Positions 50,298 to 60,403 of a DNA stretch of 61,957 nt are shown piece after piece. This DNA comes from Bacteroidota bacterium. Lineage in GTDB: Bacteria; Bacteroidota; Bacteroidia; Chitinophagales; Chitinophagaceae. The notes beneath the pieces are model-generated. The model was not told the origin of the DNA. It ran no database searches and saw only the letters and a list, made by a program, of their open reading frames with translations. Positions within the stretch are counted from its first letter, which is position 1. Each line of letters begins with the position of its first letter. The stretch is from contig JAEZLJ010000097.1 of the NCBI GenBank assembly GCA_023415275.1, positions 1-61,957 on the forward strand, read 5' to 3'. The position numbers and the translations under genes are program-made.

Positions 50298-53200
50298 TTA
50301 TTTGATTCCAATAACAGGCAAGGTTCTTTGACGTATCAATGCATTGAATGCAGGAAGGGCCTTTTCTTTAATGTCCCTGAATTTAAGAAGTTGCTCATCG
50401 ACCTGGGCACTGATCTCTTTATACACTTCCTGTGATTGTTTGCTAGGTGCAAAGTTGCCACTGTTGGCTACATCAAATAATCCAGATAACTTATCATTGA
50501 GGCGAATGGGATAGTTCAATACATCCTGTTCACTTTTTGCCTTTGTCTGGTAAAGAGCTTCTTCAATGTTTGTCATTTGCTTATTAATACTGTCTGCCAT
50601 TGATTTTACATCCTTTGGAATATCCTTTCCCTGCAAACTGGTAAAAGCATTGATCTGGCTGCGTAAGTTGCGGATATCTTTTATAGCTTTTTGAATAGAA
50701 TCGAATTTATCTTTTACGGTTTTGAGAAATGTAAATTGCTGATCATACTCTTCCTGTGTAGTTTTATAGGTCAGGTCGGGCGTAACCACAAAAGGCACCT
50801 CCACTGAATCAGTACCGATCCTGAACCGCGCATAATAAGAACCTGGAGGAGCTGCAATTCCCGACGGCACTCCATTCCATAATACCATTCCTTCCATCCT
50901 TTCTGAACCAGGATATAGCAAATTCCAGGAAAAAGTATTCATGCCTTTAGCTATATCCAGCTTAGACCTTGGCTCTTTAGCATCGGAGGAAAATGTTTTG
51001 ATCTCCTGGTGGTTCTTATCAAAAATGGTGACCGTTGCTTTGGCACTGTCGCTGATCTCTTTTACGTAATATTTAAAGACCACACCGGAAGGTGGATTGG
51101 CACCTGCATTTTTGGGTGTACCAAAAGATTGGGAAAAGCGGTTGCCGGGTATGCGGATGGTAGGCTTTACCTGGAAAACATGCAGGTCTTTATCCAGTAT
51201 GGATTTATCCATTTGCTGCACTACACCAAGGTCATCTATTATCCAAAAAGAGCGACCCTGGGTAGCTACGACAAGGTCGTTGTCTTTGATGGTAAGATCA
51301 GTAATAGGTACCATTGGCAGATTTTGCTGAAATGGTTGCCAACTGGATCCATCATTAAATGAGATATACATGCCATACTCGGTACCTGCATATAATAAGC
51401 CTGCACGTTTGGGATCTGCACGCAGGCAACGGGCAAAATGCATGGCAGGGATTCCGTTGGTGATCAACGTCCATGACTTTCCATAGTCTTCTGTTTTGTA
51501 GATATAGGGTGTAAAATCATCCAGCTTATATCTTGTACCTACAAAATAGGCAGCTCCCTTTTTGAATGGATCGGTTTCCACGCAATTCCACATCATCCAT
51601 TTGGGACAATTTTTAGGAGTCACATTTGCCCAGCTTTTACCGCCATCACGGCTTACAGAGATGATCCCATCATCACTTCCTGTCCACAATAGATCTTTTT
51701 CGAGGGCAGATTCTGTAGCAGTAAAAATGGTACTGTAATATTCTACAGAGGTATTATCCTTTGTTATGGGTCCACCACTAGGTCCTTGTTTGGATTTATC
51801 ATTGGTGGTTAGATCTGGGGATATCTGGGTCCATGTCTGGCCTTCATTTTCTGTGGCAAACAATACATTACCGGCAGTGTATAACCGCTTTGGATTATGC
51901 GGAGAAAAGAAAATAGGGAAGTTCCACTGGAAGCGGTATTTCTGCACATCGGCTCCCGCGCCCATAGGATTGTCGGGCCATGGAGATACTGCCCTGTTCT
52001 CGCCCGTTTTATGATCGAGCCTGCTCAAATACCCACCATAATTACCTCCATAAACAATATCAGGATTCAATGGATCGGCTACTACATAGCCGCTTTCTGC
52101 ACCGGCTGTGGGTTCCCAATCATTTTGGGTAATGCCCTCACCTACCGACCTGCTTTTTATCCTGATGGTACTGTTATCCTGCTGCGCACCCAATATCCTG
52201 TAAGGGTAGCTATTATCGGTGATTACCCTGTAGATCTGCGCAGTAGGCTGATTCATATAGGTGCTCCAGTTGGCTCCCCCATCAAAGCTTACCTGGGCGC
52301 CGCCATCATCAGCCACTATCATGCGGTTGCCATCTGCAGGATCTATCCAAAGATCGTGGTGATCGCCATGTGGTGTATTCACTGATTGAAACGTTTTGCC
52401 ACCATCCTTGCTGCGCATTAAACCTACATTAGGTGCATACACCAGGTTCTCATTTTTAGGATCAATAAACACTTTATTGTAGTACCAGGCCCGCTGCCGG
52501 ATATTATTATCATTGCTTGTCAATGCCCAGGTCTCTCCACCGTCATTGGACATGAACATGCCACCATCCTGGTTCTCGATCAGGGCATAGACTTTGTCTG
52601 GATTTGAAGGAGCCACTGCTACGGCCACAATACCCCACACTCCTTTTGGCAGGCCTTTCCTGGCTGAAATGTTGGTCCAGGTCTCACCACCATTGGTACT
52701 TTTCCATAGGGCACTGCCCTCTCCACCACTTTCCATACTGTAGGGAGTACGTAAAGCTCTCCAGGTTCCTGCATACATCACTTCAGGGTTTCCCTCTTCC
52801 ATCACCAGGTCGGAAGCACCGGTTTGATCGTTTACATATAAAACACGCTTCCAGGATTTTCCGCCATCAATAGTTTTATAAATGCCTCTCATGGGGTTAG
52901 GGCCAAATAAATGTCCCATTACTGCCGCCCAGACAATGTCCGGATTACGCGGATGAACCAGTATCCGCACAATATGTCGACCATCTTTCAAACCAATGTT
53001 CTTCCAGGTGCGGCCACCATCCTCACTGCGCCACATACCCTGCAGCCCTTCACTAACGTTACCCCTCATGGTATTTTCACCCTCGCCTACGTACACAATG
53101 TTTTCATCGCTGGGTGCTACAGCTACTGCTCCTATGGTGCCTCCAAAGTATTTATCACTTATATTTTTCCAGTTGCTGCCTCCATCCGTGGTTTTCCAAA

Positions 53201-53417
53201 CTCCACCACCTGTGGAACCAAAGTAAAAAGTGTTCTTATTATTATAGCTTCCGGCCACTGCACCACTGCGTCCGCCCCGGAACGGCCCCACCAACCTATA
53301 ATTTACTTTAGATAAAAGAACAGCCTCGGAAGATTCCGTACCTGTGTTAGTTTTCTTCTTTTGAGCGGTTGCGCATACAGCAAGAAAGACCGGTATGCAT
53401 ACTAATAATTTCCTCAT
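50298..53417 (-). CDS. Large secreted BNR/VPS10-like beta-propeller protein
   Basis: 1039 residues from ATG 53417, which starts a signal peptide (MRKLLVCIPVFLAVCATAQ); an upstream ATG at 53450 adds 11 residues without it. Many S-x-D-G-G-x-T/S-W Asp-box repeats (TTDGGSNWKN, SEDGGRTWKN, STNGGETWTN, SRDGGKSWAN) form two sortilin/VPS10-like propellers to about residue 740. Then follow a beta-sandwich-like segment and a helical C-terminal part. Such proteins are common in Bacteroidetes and often labelled glycosyl hydrolases, but no catalytic residues are evident. Function is unknown, probably periplasmic or surface. Confidence 0.8.
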   Translation of the reverse strand: MRKLLVCIPVFLAVCATAQKKKTNTGTESSEAVLLSKVNYRLVGPFRGGRSGAVAGSYNNKNTFYFGSTGGGVWKTTDGGSNWKNISDKYFGGTIGAVAVAPSDENIVYVGEGENTMRGNVSEGLQGMWRSEDGGRTWKNIGLKDGRHIVRILVHPRNPDIVWAAVMGHLFGPNPMRGIYKTIDGGKSWKRVLYVNDQTGASDLVMEEGNPEVMYAGTWRALRTPYSMESGGEGSALWKSTNGGETWTNISARKGLPKGVWGIVAVAVAPSNPDKVYALIENQDGGMFMSNDGGETWALTSNDNNIRQRAWYYNKVFIDPKNENLVYAPNVGLMRSKDGGKTFQSVNTPHGDHHDLWIDPADGNRMIVADDGGAQVSFDGGANWSTYMNQPTAQIYRVITDNSYPYRILGAQQDNSTIRIKSRSVGEGITQNDWEPTAGAESGYVVADPLNPDIVYGGNYGGYLSRLDHKTGENRAVSPWPDNPMGAGADVQKYRFQWNFPIFFSPHNPKRLYTAGNVLFATENEGQTWTQISPDLTTNDKSKQGPSGGPITKDNTSVEYYSTIFTATESALEKDLLWTGSDDGIISVSRDGGKSWANVTPKNCPKWMMWNCVETDPFKKGAAYFVGTRYKLDDFTPYIYKTEDYGKSWTLITNGIPAMHFARCLRADPKRAGLLYAGTEYGMYISFNDGSSWQPFQQNLPMVPITDLTIKDNDLVVATQGRSFWIIDDLGVVQQMDKSILDKDLHVFQVKPTIRIPGNRFSQSFGTPKNAGANPPSGVVFKYYVKEISDSAKATVTIFDKNHQEIKTFSSDAKEPRSKLDIAKGMNTFSWNLLYPGSERMEGMVLWNGVPSGIAAPPGSYYARFRIGTDSVEVPFVVTPDLTYKTTQEEYDQQFTFLKTVKDKFDSIQKAIKDIRNLRSQINAFTSLQGKDIPKDVKSMADSINKQMTNIEEALYQTKAKSEQDVLNYPIRLNDKLSGLFDVANSGNFAPSKQSQEVYKEISAQVDEQLLKFRDIKEKALPAFNALIRQRTLPVIGIK

Positions 53418-53516
53418 GTGTGGTATATGATTAAAGCGGAAAAGGTACAAAGGCGAAATTGATTGGAAAAAGAAATGCTTTGGAAAGCCGCAAAATTATT
53501 TCGATAGCTTTATCTC

Positions 53517-55199
53517 ATGAACGATTCATTTGTGATAAGGGGAAAGCTGGTAGATGTCCATGCCAAACAGATCTATGCCGCGGAAATACAGGTGGAAAAA
53601 GAAAGAATAATAGCTATATCACCTGTTAAGGAAGAAAATGCAATTGGAGCAGATTACCAACGATTTATTATCCCTGGCTTTGTTGATGCACATGTACATA
53701 TTGAAAGTTCAATGATCACTCCTTCGGAATTTGCTAGATTGGCAGTGGTGCATGGCACGGTTGCTACAGTCAGCGATCCCCATGAAATAGCCAATGTTTG
53801 TGGTGTAAAAGGCATTGACTTTATGATCGAAAACGGAAACACCGTGCCTTTTAAATTCAATTTTGGTGCACCCAGCTGCGTACCAGCCACCCAGTTTGAA
53901 ACGGCTGGTGCCACCATAGATGCAAAGGCCATAGACCTGTTGATGCGCAGGGATGACATTCTTTACTTAAGTGAGATGATGAATTTCCCTGGTGTACTGG
54001 CTGGTGATGAGGAGGTGATGCAAAAAATAAAAACGGCCCATAAATATAATAAGCCAGTAGATGGGCATGCGCCAGGATTGATGGGGGAAGCAGCAACTAA
54101 GTATATAGAAGCCGGCATCTCCACAGACCATGAGTGTTTTACAAAGGAAGAAGCGTTAGATAAATTGCAAAAGGGCATGAAGATCCTGATCAGGGAAGGA
54201 AGTGCAGCACGAAATTTTGACGCGCTCATTGACCTGCTGCCTTTATTCCCGGACAAGATGATGTTTTGCAGTGATGATAAACACCCTGACAGCCTGGTAC
54301 ATGGTCATATCAATCTTTTATGCCAGCGAGCTGGCGCAAGAGGCATTGATATTTTTGCTATACTGGCAGCAGCCTGTGTAAATCCTGTGAACCATTATAA
54401 ATTGAAAGTAGGTTTACTCAGGCAGAATGATTTTGCTGATTTCCTGATAGTGAAGGACCTGGAAAATTTTGAAGTGCTTCAAACCTATATCAACGGAAAG
54501 CTGGTGGCCTCGGAAGGCCAATCACTTATAGAAGTAAAAAAGGAATTAGCCGCATCCATAGTAAATAACTTCAACTGTAGCAAAAAATCGGTGTCTGATT
54601 TTGCTACCAATGCACCATCAGAGGGCTCTTCTATTAAAGTGATAGAAGCCCTGGATGGCCAGTTGATCACGAATTCCCTGGAATTACCTGCTGAAGTACT
54701 TGCTGGAGGAGTGAATGCATCTACTGAAAATGATATTTTAAAAATAGTGGTGGTGAATAGGTACCAGGACAAGCCCATAGCTAAGGCGTGGATCAAAGGG
54801 TTTGGCTTGAAAGAAGGGGCACTCGCTTCCTCTGTGGCACATGACTCTCATAATATCGTAGCTGTAGGCGTGGATGATACCTCCATTTGCCAGGCAGTGA
54901 ACCTGGTAATTGAAAACAAAGGTGGGGTAAGCCTGGCTGCCGGTAAACAGGAAATGGTAATAGCGCTTCCGATAGGAGGATTAATGAGCGCAGATGATGG
55001 CTACGCAATTGCAGAACAATATTCTGCCATTGATAAGGCTGCAAAATCTTTGGGATCATCACTGGGCGCACCCTATATGACACTATCTTTTATGGCCTTA
55101 TTGGTGATACCACATTTAAAACTTAGCGACCAAGGCCTATTTAACGGAGACAACTTTTCGTTTGTTACAAACGATGGACAAATCAATATTATGGTGTAA
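53517..55199 (+). CDS. ade: Adenine deaminase
   Basis: 560 residues of the amidohydrolase superfamily. The AdeC-type signature is DAHVHIESSM (metal site), with SDPHEIANVCG, GHAPGL and a DDKHPD active-site motif, and a C-terminal domain with SSVAHDSHNIVAVG. It converts adenine to hypoxanthine plus ammonia in purine salvage. Length is normal. It is convergent with anmK, 11 bp apart, with no terminator between. Confidence 0.94.
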   Translation: MNDSFVIRGKLVDVHAKQIYAAEIQVEKERIIAISPVKEENAIGADYQRFIIPGFVDAHVHIESSMITPSEFARLAVVHGTVATVSDPHEIANVCGVKGIDFMIENGNTVPFKFNFGAPSCVPATQFETAGATIDAKAIDLLMRRDDILYLSEMMNFPGVLAGDEEVMQKIKTAHKYNKPVDGHAPGLMGEAATKYIEAGISTDHECFTKEEALDKLQKGMKILIREGSAARNFDALIDLLPLFPDKMMFCSDDKHPDSLVHGHINLLCQRAGARGIDIFAILAAACVNPVNHYKLKVGLLRQNDFADFLIVKDLENFEVLQTYINGKLVASEGQSLIEVKKELAASIVNNFNCSKKSVSDFATNAPSEGSSIKVIEALDGQLITNSLELPAEVLAGGVNASTENDILKIVVVNRYQDKPIAKAWIKGFGLKEGALASSVAHDSHNIVAVGVDDTSICQAVNLVIENKGGVSLAAGKQEMVIALPIGGLMSADDGYAIAEQYSAIDKAAKSLGSSLGAPYMTLSFMALLVIPHLKLSDQGLFNGDNFSFVTNDGQINIMV

Positions 55200-55210
55200 A
55201 GGGCTGGCGA

Positions 55211-56332
55211 TTATGCCTCTTGCCCAATCCAAAGGGCACCACCAATACTATCCCTTTGCGCTCCTGTAACGGATGAAAGCACATTATATTCCTGCCTCCA
55301 TCTTAATACGCCCATCAACCCCATGATCATGGCTTCTTTAAAATTGATCACATCGGGATGAGGAAGAATCAGTTCCACGCCTATTGCTGCCAGTTGCCGG
55401 GATAGTGTGTCAACCAGGAAATCATTTAATGCCCCTCCACCTGTTACCAGCATACGGTAATGTGGACCCATGGCATCATGACCATTTTTATTTTGTTCCT
55501 TCAGAAAGTAGTCTTTGATATTATCCACTATTTGCTGCACAATATGCTCCACATAGGTTCTTAAGCCATCATTATGTGTTATACCAAATGATTGAACTAT
55601 GGGGTATACCTGGTCTGTACCAAAATCGTTGGCCAGGGATTTAGGGTATGGCTGGCTGTAATAGTCCAGTGCATTCAGCTTAGTCAACAAGTCCGCGTTT
55701 ACATTTCCAATGGCGGCCATTTGCCCCTTGTCATCATATTCCTTTCCTACTGTTTTACACAACAGGTTCAATACTTTGTTGGCAGGACATACATCATAAG
55801 CAATATAACTCCCATTAAGGTTAAAGGATATATTCGAAATACCTCCCAGGTTCAGGTATAGTTCATACCCGGGAAATAATAGCTTTTCTCCTATAGGTAC
55901 GATGGGAGCTCCCTGCCCGCCAAAAGCCACATCCAGGGCCCTGAGATCGCTGACAACCGGCAACCCTGTTTCAGCGGCTATAGCTGCACCATCACCTAAT
56001 TGGGCCGTCATCCTTTCACCTGGCATATGAAAAGTGGTATGGCCATGAGACGCCACTAAACCAACTTTAAAGTGCAATGCATGTTGATCAATAAAATTGT
56101 TAATAGCCTGGCCAAGGTAATGACCATATTCTGCATGGAGTAACTGGTATTCCCTTGCATTTAACCCGGTAGCACTTTGCAGTTTGCTGCGCCATGATTC
56201 TGAATAAGGTTCGCAGGCAGCAGCCAATATCTCAAACTGCCATTGACCGGCATTTTCCTGGAATTCAACAAATGCTATATCCAATCCATCCAATGAACTG
56301 CCGCTCATTACTCCTATGGCCCTGTACAACAT
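55211..56332 (-). CDS. anmK: Anhydro-N-acetylmuramic acid kinase
   Basis: 373 residues. An ASKHA-fold kinase with GVMSGSSLDGLDIA, GHTTFHMPGERMTAQLGDGA, VSDLRALDVAFGGQGAP and LNLGGISNIS. It phosphorylates and opens 1,6-anhydro-MurNAc in cell wall recycling. Length is typical. It is divergent from upp. Confidence 0.94.
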   Translation of the reverse strand: MLYRAIGVMSGSSLDGLDIAFVEFQENAGQWQFEILAAACEPYSESWRSKLQSATGLNAREYQLLHAEYGHYLGQAINNFIDQHALHFKVGLVASHGHTTFHMPGERMTAQLGDGAAIAAETGLPVVSDLRALDVAFGGQGAPIVPIGEKLLFPGYELYLNLGGISNISFNLNGSYIAYDVCPANKVLNLLCKTVGKEYDDKGQMAAIGNVNADLLTKLNALDYYSQPYPKSLANDFGTDQVYPIVQSFGITHNDGLRTYVEHIVQQIVDNIKDYFLKEQNKNGHDAMGPHYRMLVTGGGALNDFLVDTLSRQLAAIGVELILPHPDVINFKEAMIMGLMGVLRWRQEYNVLSSVTGAQRDSIGGALWIGQEA

Positions 56333-56411
56333 AATTTTTTAATTAAGATAATCCCTGATTTACTATATAAAACGAATTCAGTTAAATAATTATAAACTGC
56401 ATTCTTATTTA

Positions 56412-56419
56412 TATTTTTG
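56412..56419 (+). promoter_or_regulatory. Bacteroidetes -7 box of upp
   Basis: TATTTTTG, exact TAnnTTTG, 24 bp before the upp ATG. The -33 element is weak. Confidence 0.4.
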
Positions 56420-56443
56420 GGGCGAAGGTAGAAATTCAACTTA

Positions 56444-57094
56444 ATGGTAATCAATTTAAGCAGGGAACATTCTTTAGTAAGCAATTGGGTAGCGGAACTT
56501 CGCGATGTGGAAATTCAAAAAGACAGGATGCGTTTCAGGCGCAACCTGGAAAGAATTGGCGAGGTGGCTGCTTTTGAGATCAGTAAAAGATTACCCTTTG
56601 TGCAAAAAGAAATACAGACCCCATTGGGTACGGCCATTTGCGAGGTGTTGGAAGAACAACCCGTTCTGACCACCATATTAAGGGCCGGCTTAGCCTTGCA
56701 TAATGGGTTGATCAGCTATTTTGATAAGGGAGATAATGCCTTCGTTTCGGCCTACAGAAAGCACAGTAAAGACGGATCTTTTGAAATTGCCCTTGAATAT
56801 CTTTCCTGTCCTGAAATCGAGGACAAAGTTCTCATCATCTCTGACCCCATGCTGGCCACCGGTGCTTCGCTGGTAAAAACCATTCAATACCTGAAAGAAG
56901 AAGGACGCCCGCGTTCTATACACGTGGTTACAGCCATCGCCTGCACGGTTGGTATAGAATACCTGAGGCGTGAAGTGCCAGAGGCAATCATCTGGTGTGG
57001 GACAATCGATGATGAATTGACTGCCAAAGGATATATTGTTCCCGGACTTGGAGATGCGGGTGACCTGGCCTATGGACCCAAGATCCAATCATAG
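56444..57094 (+). CDS. upp: Uracil phosphoribosyltransferase
   Basis: 216 residues, type I PRTase fold. The PRPP loop SDPMLATGASLVKT and a C-terminal uracil-binding GLGDAGDLAYG are clear, with ILRAGLALHNG in between. It salvages uracil to UMP. Adjacent nucleobase genes include ade upstream and pyrC far left, but no operon is evident. Confidence 0.95.
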   Translation: MVINLSREHSLVSNWVAELRDVEIQKDRMRFRRNLERIGEVAAFEISKRLPFVQKEIQTPLGTAICEVLEEQPVLTTILRAGLALHNGLISYFDKGDNAFVSAYRKHSKDGSFEIALEYLSCPEIEDKVLIISDPMLATGASLVKTIQYLKEEGRPRSIHVVTAIACTVGIEYLRREVPEAIIWCGTIDDELTAKGYIVPGLGDAGDLAYGPKIQS

Positions 57095-57101
57095 AAAGAA
57101 T

Positions 57102-57132
57102 TTTGCGGTAAGCACCTTTATTTGTAATTTTC
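57102..57132 (+). promoter_or_regulatory. Full Bacteroidetes promoter of porP/sprF
   Basis: TTTG (57102-57105), exactly 19 bp, then TAATTTTC (57125-57132), 7 of 8 matches to TAnnTTTG. The expected start site is about 10 bp before the ATG. Confidence 0.6.
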
Positions 57133-57149
57133 GCGTCTAACTGTGATGA

Positions 57150-58160
57150 ATGCGGAAGCTTCTTTTTTCTTTGACCCTGCTATGTTGTGTTTACCTGGTA
57201 AAGGCACAAGACCCTAACTTTTCCCAATTTTTTGCATCCCCTCTTACGTTGAATCCTGCTTTGACAGGCAAATTTGATGGCGTGTTCAGGGTAGCCGGCA
57301 ACTATAGAAATCAATGGCCTACCATCAACAATGCTTTCACCACTGCCACCATTTCCATGGATGCGGGCATCTTACGCAATACTATTCCAGATTATGATCA
57401 ATTTGGAGTAGGCATTATGGCCTTCACTGATAAAAGTGGCAATGGGGTTTTGCAGAATAACTTCCTGGCGCTTTCTACCGCTTATCATAAAGCACTGGAT
57501 GAAAATGGATTTCACCAGATTGGCCTGGGCTTCCAGGGAACATATGTCAATAAGCGCCTGGACATTGCCAGCCTGAAGTTTGAAAGCATGCTGAGGGCAG
57601 ATGGCTTTACAGGATTGATGGATGAGTCTTTCAGCTCCAACCAGATCAAACTTTCCTATTTTGATATGAACCTGGGGATCTTATATAACGGGACCACAGA
57701 TGGCTCTAATAACTTTTACCTGGGAGCCTCCATGTATCATGTCAATCATCCCAAAGAAACCTTTAAACAAGGAAACTACCTGTTGGACCCCAGGGTGACC
57801 ATTCAGGCAGGTGGTATGGTGCCGGTGGGTGAATACAATGCTTTTCATTTCAGTGCTAACCATAGCAGGCAGGCCAATGCTACCAATACGGTGATCGGCG
57901 GGGCCTATATGATCAATGTGTCGCAGGATGCAGGCAATCCTACTAATTTATACCTGGGTAGCTGGTACCGTTTTGGGGATGCTATTATTCCCTATGTGGG
58001 ACTTGAATTTGGAGAATTTCAATTAGGTGCCAGTTATGATGTCAATACCTCCAGCCTTAAACCTGCTTCAAACATGCGTGGCGGAGCCGAGATATCACTG
58101 ATTTATATCAAGAAACACACAGATCCAAACGCTAAAAAACTGAACTGCCCTAAGTTTTAA
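57150..58160 (+). CDS. PorP/SprF family type IX secretion membrane protein
   Basis: 336 residues with a signal peptide (to VKAQ). The N-terminal DPNFSQFFASPLTLNPALTG is the family signature, followed by beta-strands of an outer-membrane barrel. Family members associate with type IX secretion and with gliding adhesins in Bacteroidetes. The gene stands alone without an adjacent large adhesin, so its cargo is unknown. Confidence 0.93.
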   Translation: MRKLLFSLTLLCCVYLVKAQDPNFSQFFASPLTLNPALTGKFDGVFRVAGNYRNQWPTINNAFTTATISMDAGILRNTIPDYDQFGVGIMAFTDKSGNGVLQNNFLALSTAYHKALDENGFHQIGLGFQGTYVNKRLDIASLKFESMLRADGFTGLMDESFSSNQIKLSYFDMNLGILYNGTTDGSNNFYLGASMYHVNHPKETFKQGNYLLDPRVTIQAGGMVPVGEYNAFHFSANHSRQANATNTVIGGAYMINVSQDAGNPTNLYLGSWYRFGDAIIPYVGLEFGEFQLGASYDVNTSSLKPASNMRGGAEISLIYIKKHTDPNAKKLNCPKF

Positions 58161-58201
58161 TGCCGCCAAATGCGGGGTTATTTTTCCTTTTTGACAGGTG
58201 A

Positions 58202-58822
58202 TCAGCTTTTGATTTTTCCGCTAACATATTTATGGTTCCGGATGTAAAACCTGTAATGCCAGGCAGCATGCTCTCCGGCATAATCCACTCCAATACGTGG
58301 AGAAGAACCTAACATACTTTTAGTGACCTTAAAACCATCATCAGCTATATATAATTCATTACTCACTAATGATATTCCACATTGAGAAGTATGGAAGCCA
58401 AATGCTTTACCCACATTCCCGGGCCCCCTGGTGAGGGTTTCATCCAGCCTGGCTTTACCTGTCCGTTCCAACATGGTCTGTATTCCTTCCATAGGTTCAA
58501 CTCCCCTTATTAAAATAGCATGCGGCAGGTCTGTATAATTAGTTACTATATTGAACATCTGGTGAATGCCATAACATAAATACACATATGCTTTGCCACC
58601 TTCCCCAAATAAAACCTGTGTCCTGGGAGTTCTGCCTTTTGAAGCATGTGATGCCCTGTCGATCTCTCCTTCATATGCTTCAGTTTCTACTATCCTGCCC
58701 GATGTGAGTTCATGGTTCCAATTTGTTACCAATACTTTTCCAAGCAGCTCCTTTGCTATTTTCACCACATCATTCCTAAGATAAAAGGACAAGGGTAATT
58801 TATTCATATGCTCACCAATCAT
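58202..58822 (-). CDS. 3-methyladenine DNA glycosylase (AAG/MPG family)
   Basis: 206 residues. AAG motifs: AKELLGKVLVTN, GRIVETEAYEGEIDRASHAS (catalytic Glu), AYVYLCYGIHQMFNIVT and LTRGPGNVGKAFG. It excises alkylated purines from DNA. Start is uncertain between Met1 and Met6. It is divergent from the EI24 gene by 45 bp. Confidence 0.93.
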   Translation of the reverse strand: MIGEHMNKLPLSFYLRNDVVKIAKELLGKVLVTNWNHELTSGRIVETEAYEGEIDRASHASKGRTPRTQVLFGEGGKAYVYLCYGIHQMFNIVTNYTDLPHAILIRGVEPMEGIQTMLERTGKARLDETLTRGPGNVGKAFGFHTSQCGISLVSNELYIADDGFKVTKSMLGSSPRIGVDYAGEHAAWHYRFYIRNHKYVSGKIKS

Positions 58823-58867
58823 TTAGGGTAATGAAATTCGAATATATTTACTGTTCAAATCTACTAT

Positions 58868-59626
58868 TTGCTAAAAGAAATCGTCATAGCTATCCAATCC
58901 TATTTTGATGCGCACCAGTTCATCAGGAAACACAACCTTTGGAAATGGATATTGATTCCCGGCATTATTTATATGGTTTTATTTATGGCGGGAATGTATT
59001 TCTTTTGGAATTCTTCAGACAGTGCCGTTACCTGGCTGAGTAAAAGTATAGGCCTGGAAAATTGGCTTCAACACCAGACCAATACATTCCTCAATTTCCT
59101 TTTCCTGATGGCAGGTATCATGCTCCGATTGATCCTGGTATTCTTTTATTTTTCCTTATTCAAATACCTGTTTCTTATTATTGGCTCACTGGTTTTTGCT
59201 TATTTAAGTGAAAAAACTTCCAGTATTATTGAAGGAAGGGAATTTCCATTCAGCTTTAGCCAGTTAATGAAAGATGCAGTGAGAGGCATCCGCCTGGCAT
59301 TACGTAATACGGCCTGGCAAACTTTGTATGCTGTTTCTCTGATCCTACTTTCATTGGTCCCATTAGCCGGATGGATCACTCCATTGATAGCCTTATTTGT
59401 TGAATGTTATTATTATGGCTTTTCAATGATGGATTATAGCTGTGAAAGAAATAACCTGTCAGCCACGGAAAGTATAGATTTCATAAGCAGGCATAAAGGC
59501 CTGGCCATAGGAAATGGCCTTATCTTTTACCTGATGCACGGCCTGGTGATCATAGGATGGATACTGGCGCCCGCCTATGCAGTAGTAGCCGCCACCTTAA
59601 GCTTACATAGAATTAAAAATCAATAA
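58868..59626 (+). CDS. EI24 domain membrane protein (CysZ-like)
   Basis: 252 residues from a TTG start, giving MLKEIVIAIQSYF, the conserved N-terminus of Bacteroidetes EI24 proteins; no closer ATG fits. About five membrane helices. EI24/CysZ proteins include sulfate channels, but the role here is not proven. Its stop codon overlaps the ATG of the next gene (TAATG). Confidence 0.8.
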   Translation: MLKEIVIAIQSYFDAHQFIRKHNLWKWILIPGIIYMVLFMAGMYFFWNSSDSAVTWLSKSIGLENWLQHQTNTFLNFLFLMAGIMLRLILVFFYFSLFKYLFLIIGSLVFAYLSEKTSSIIEGREFPFSFSQLMKDAVRGIRLALRNTAWQTLYAVSLILLSLVPLAGWITPLIALFVECYYYGFSMMDYSCERNNLSATESIDFISRHKGLAIGNGLIFYLMHGLVIIGWILAPAYAVVAATLSLHRIKNQ

Positions 59627-60330
59627 TGCCTGCAACTGTTTACCTGATTCCAACTGTGCTGGCCGAAGGCCAAACTCAATGCCTGCCAGCATATATACTG
59701 GAAGCAGTAAAAAACTGTTCTGTGTTTTTTGTTGAAAACGAAAGGACAGCAAGAAGATACCTGAAATTGCTTTGGAAAGAAATGGTAATAGATGCCTACG
59801 AGTGGCATAATATGAAAGAGATCAATGAGGAAGTGAAAGCTCATTTTCGAAAGGCAATAAAAGAACAACGTAATATCGGCATTCTAAGTGAAGCAGGCTG
59901 TCCCGGAGTGGCAGACCCTGGACAGCAGTTGGTTTTATTAGCTCAGCAAATGAATGTAGCTATAAAGCCCCTGGTAGGTCCTAACTCTATATTATTAGCC
60001 TTGATGGCAAGTGGTATGAATGGTCAACGATTCCAATTCCTGGGTTACCTGCCAATAGACTCCGCACAAAGAATAAAAACAATAAAAGAACTGGAGTCCG
60101 AATCAAAAACTAAAAATTGTACCCAGGTTTTTATTGAAACACCATACAGGAATAACCAGCTCATGGAGTCGTTGGTTAAATACTGTCAACCCAAAACAAG
60201 CATTTGTGTGGCTGCTGATATTACGGCCTCCACTGAGTTTATTCGTACCATGACTGCCCAGCAATGGAAAGAAGAAATGCCTTCATTGCATAAACGCCCC
60301 TCCATATTTCTACTTTATGCAGGAGAATGA
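59626..60330 (+). CDS. RsmI-like tetrapyrrole-methylase family SAM methyltransferase
   Basis: 234 residues. TP-methylase fold with a VYLIPTVL start, GILSEAGCPGVADPG, VGPNSILLALMASG, FQFLGYLP and FIETPYRN. This is the RsmI/YraL group, which methylates 16S rRNA C1402. It is shorter than typical RsmI and lacks its C-terminal extension, so the target could differ. It overlaps the EI24 stop by 1 bp. Confidence 0.87.
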   Translation: MPATVYLIPTVLAEGQTQCLPAYILEAVKNCSVFFVENERTARRYLKLLWKEMVIDAYEWHNMKEINEEVKAHFRKAIKEQRNIGILSEAGCPGVADPGQQLVLLAQQMNVAIKPLVGPNSILLALMASGMNGQRFQFLGYLPIDSAQRIKTIKELESESKTKNCTQVFIETPYRNNQLMESLVKYCQPKTSICVAADITASTEFIRTMTAQQWKEEMPSLHKRPSIFLLYAGE

Positions 60331-60403
60331 TTAAGTATGTCATATTCAAATGGGACAAGTAAATACCCCCGTTAGTACATTTTCTAATGCTTTACTTTGC
60401 AGC

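Noticed and set aside
50204..50311. Extended N-terminus for the LytTR regulator
   Set aside because: It would cross a strong terminator and the family begins at MKCLIVDD, so the start at 50203 is preferred.
58163..58175. Terminator after porP/sprF
   Set aside because: The stem CCGC/GCGG is only 4 bp; too weak to call although a T-rich stretch follows.
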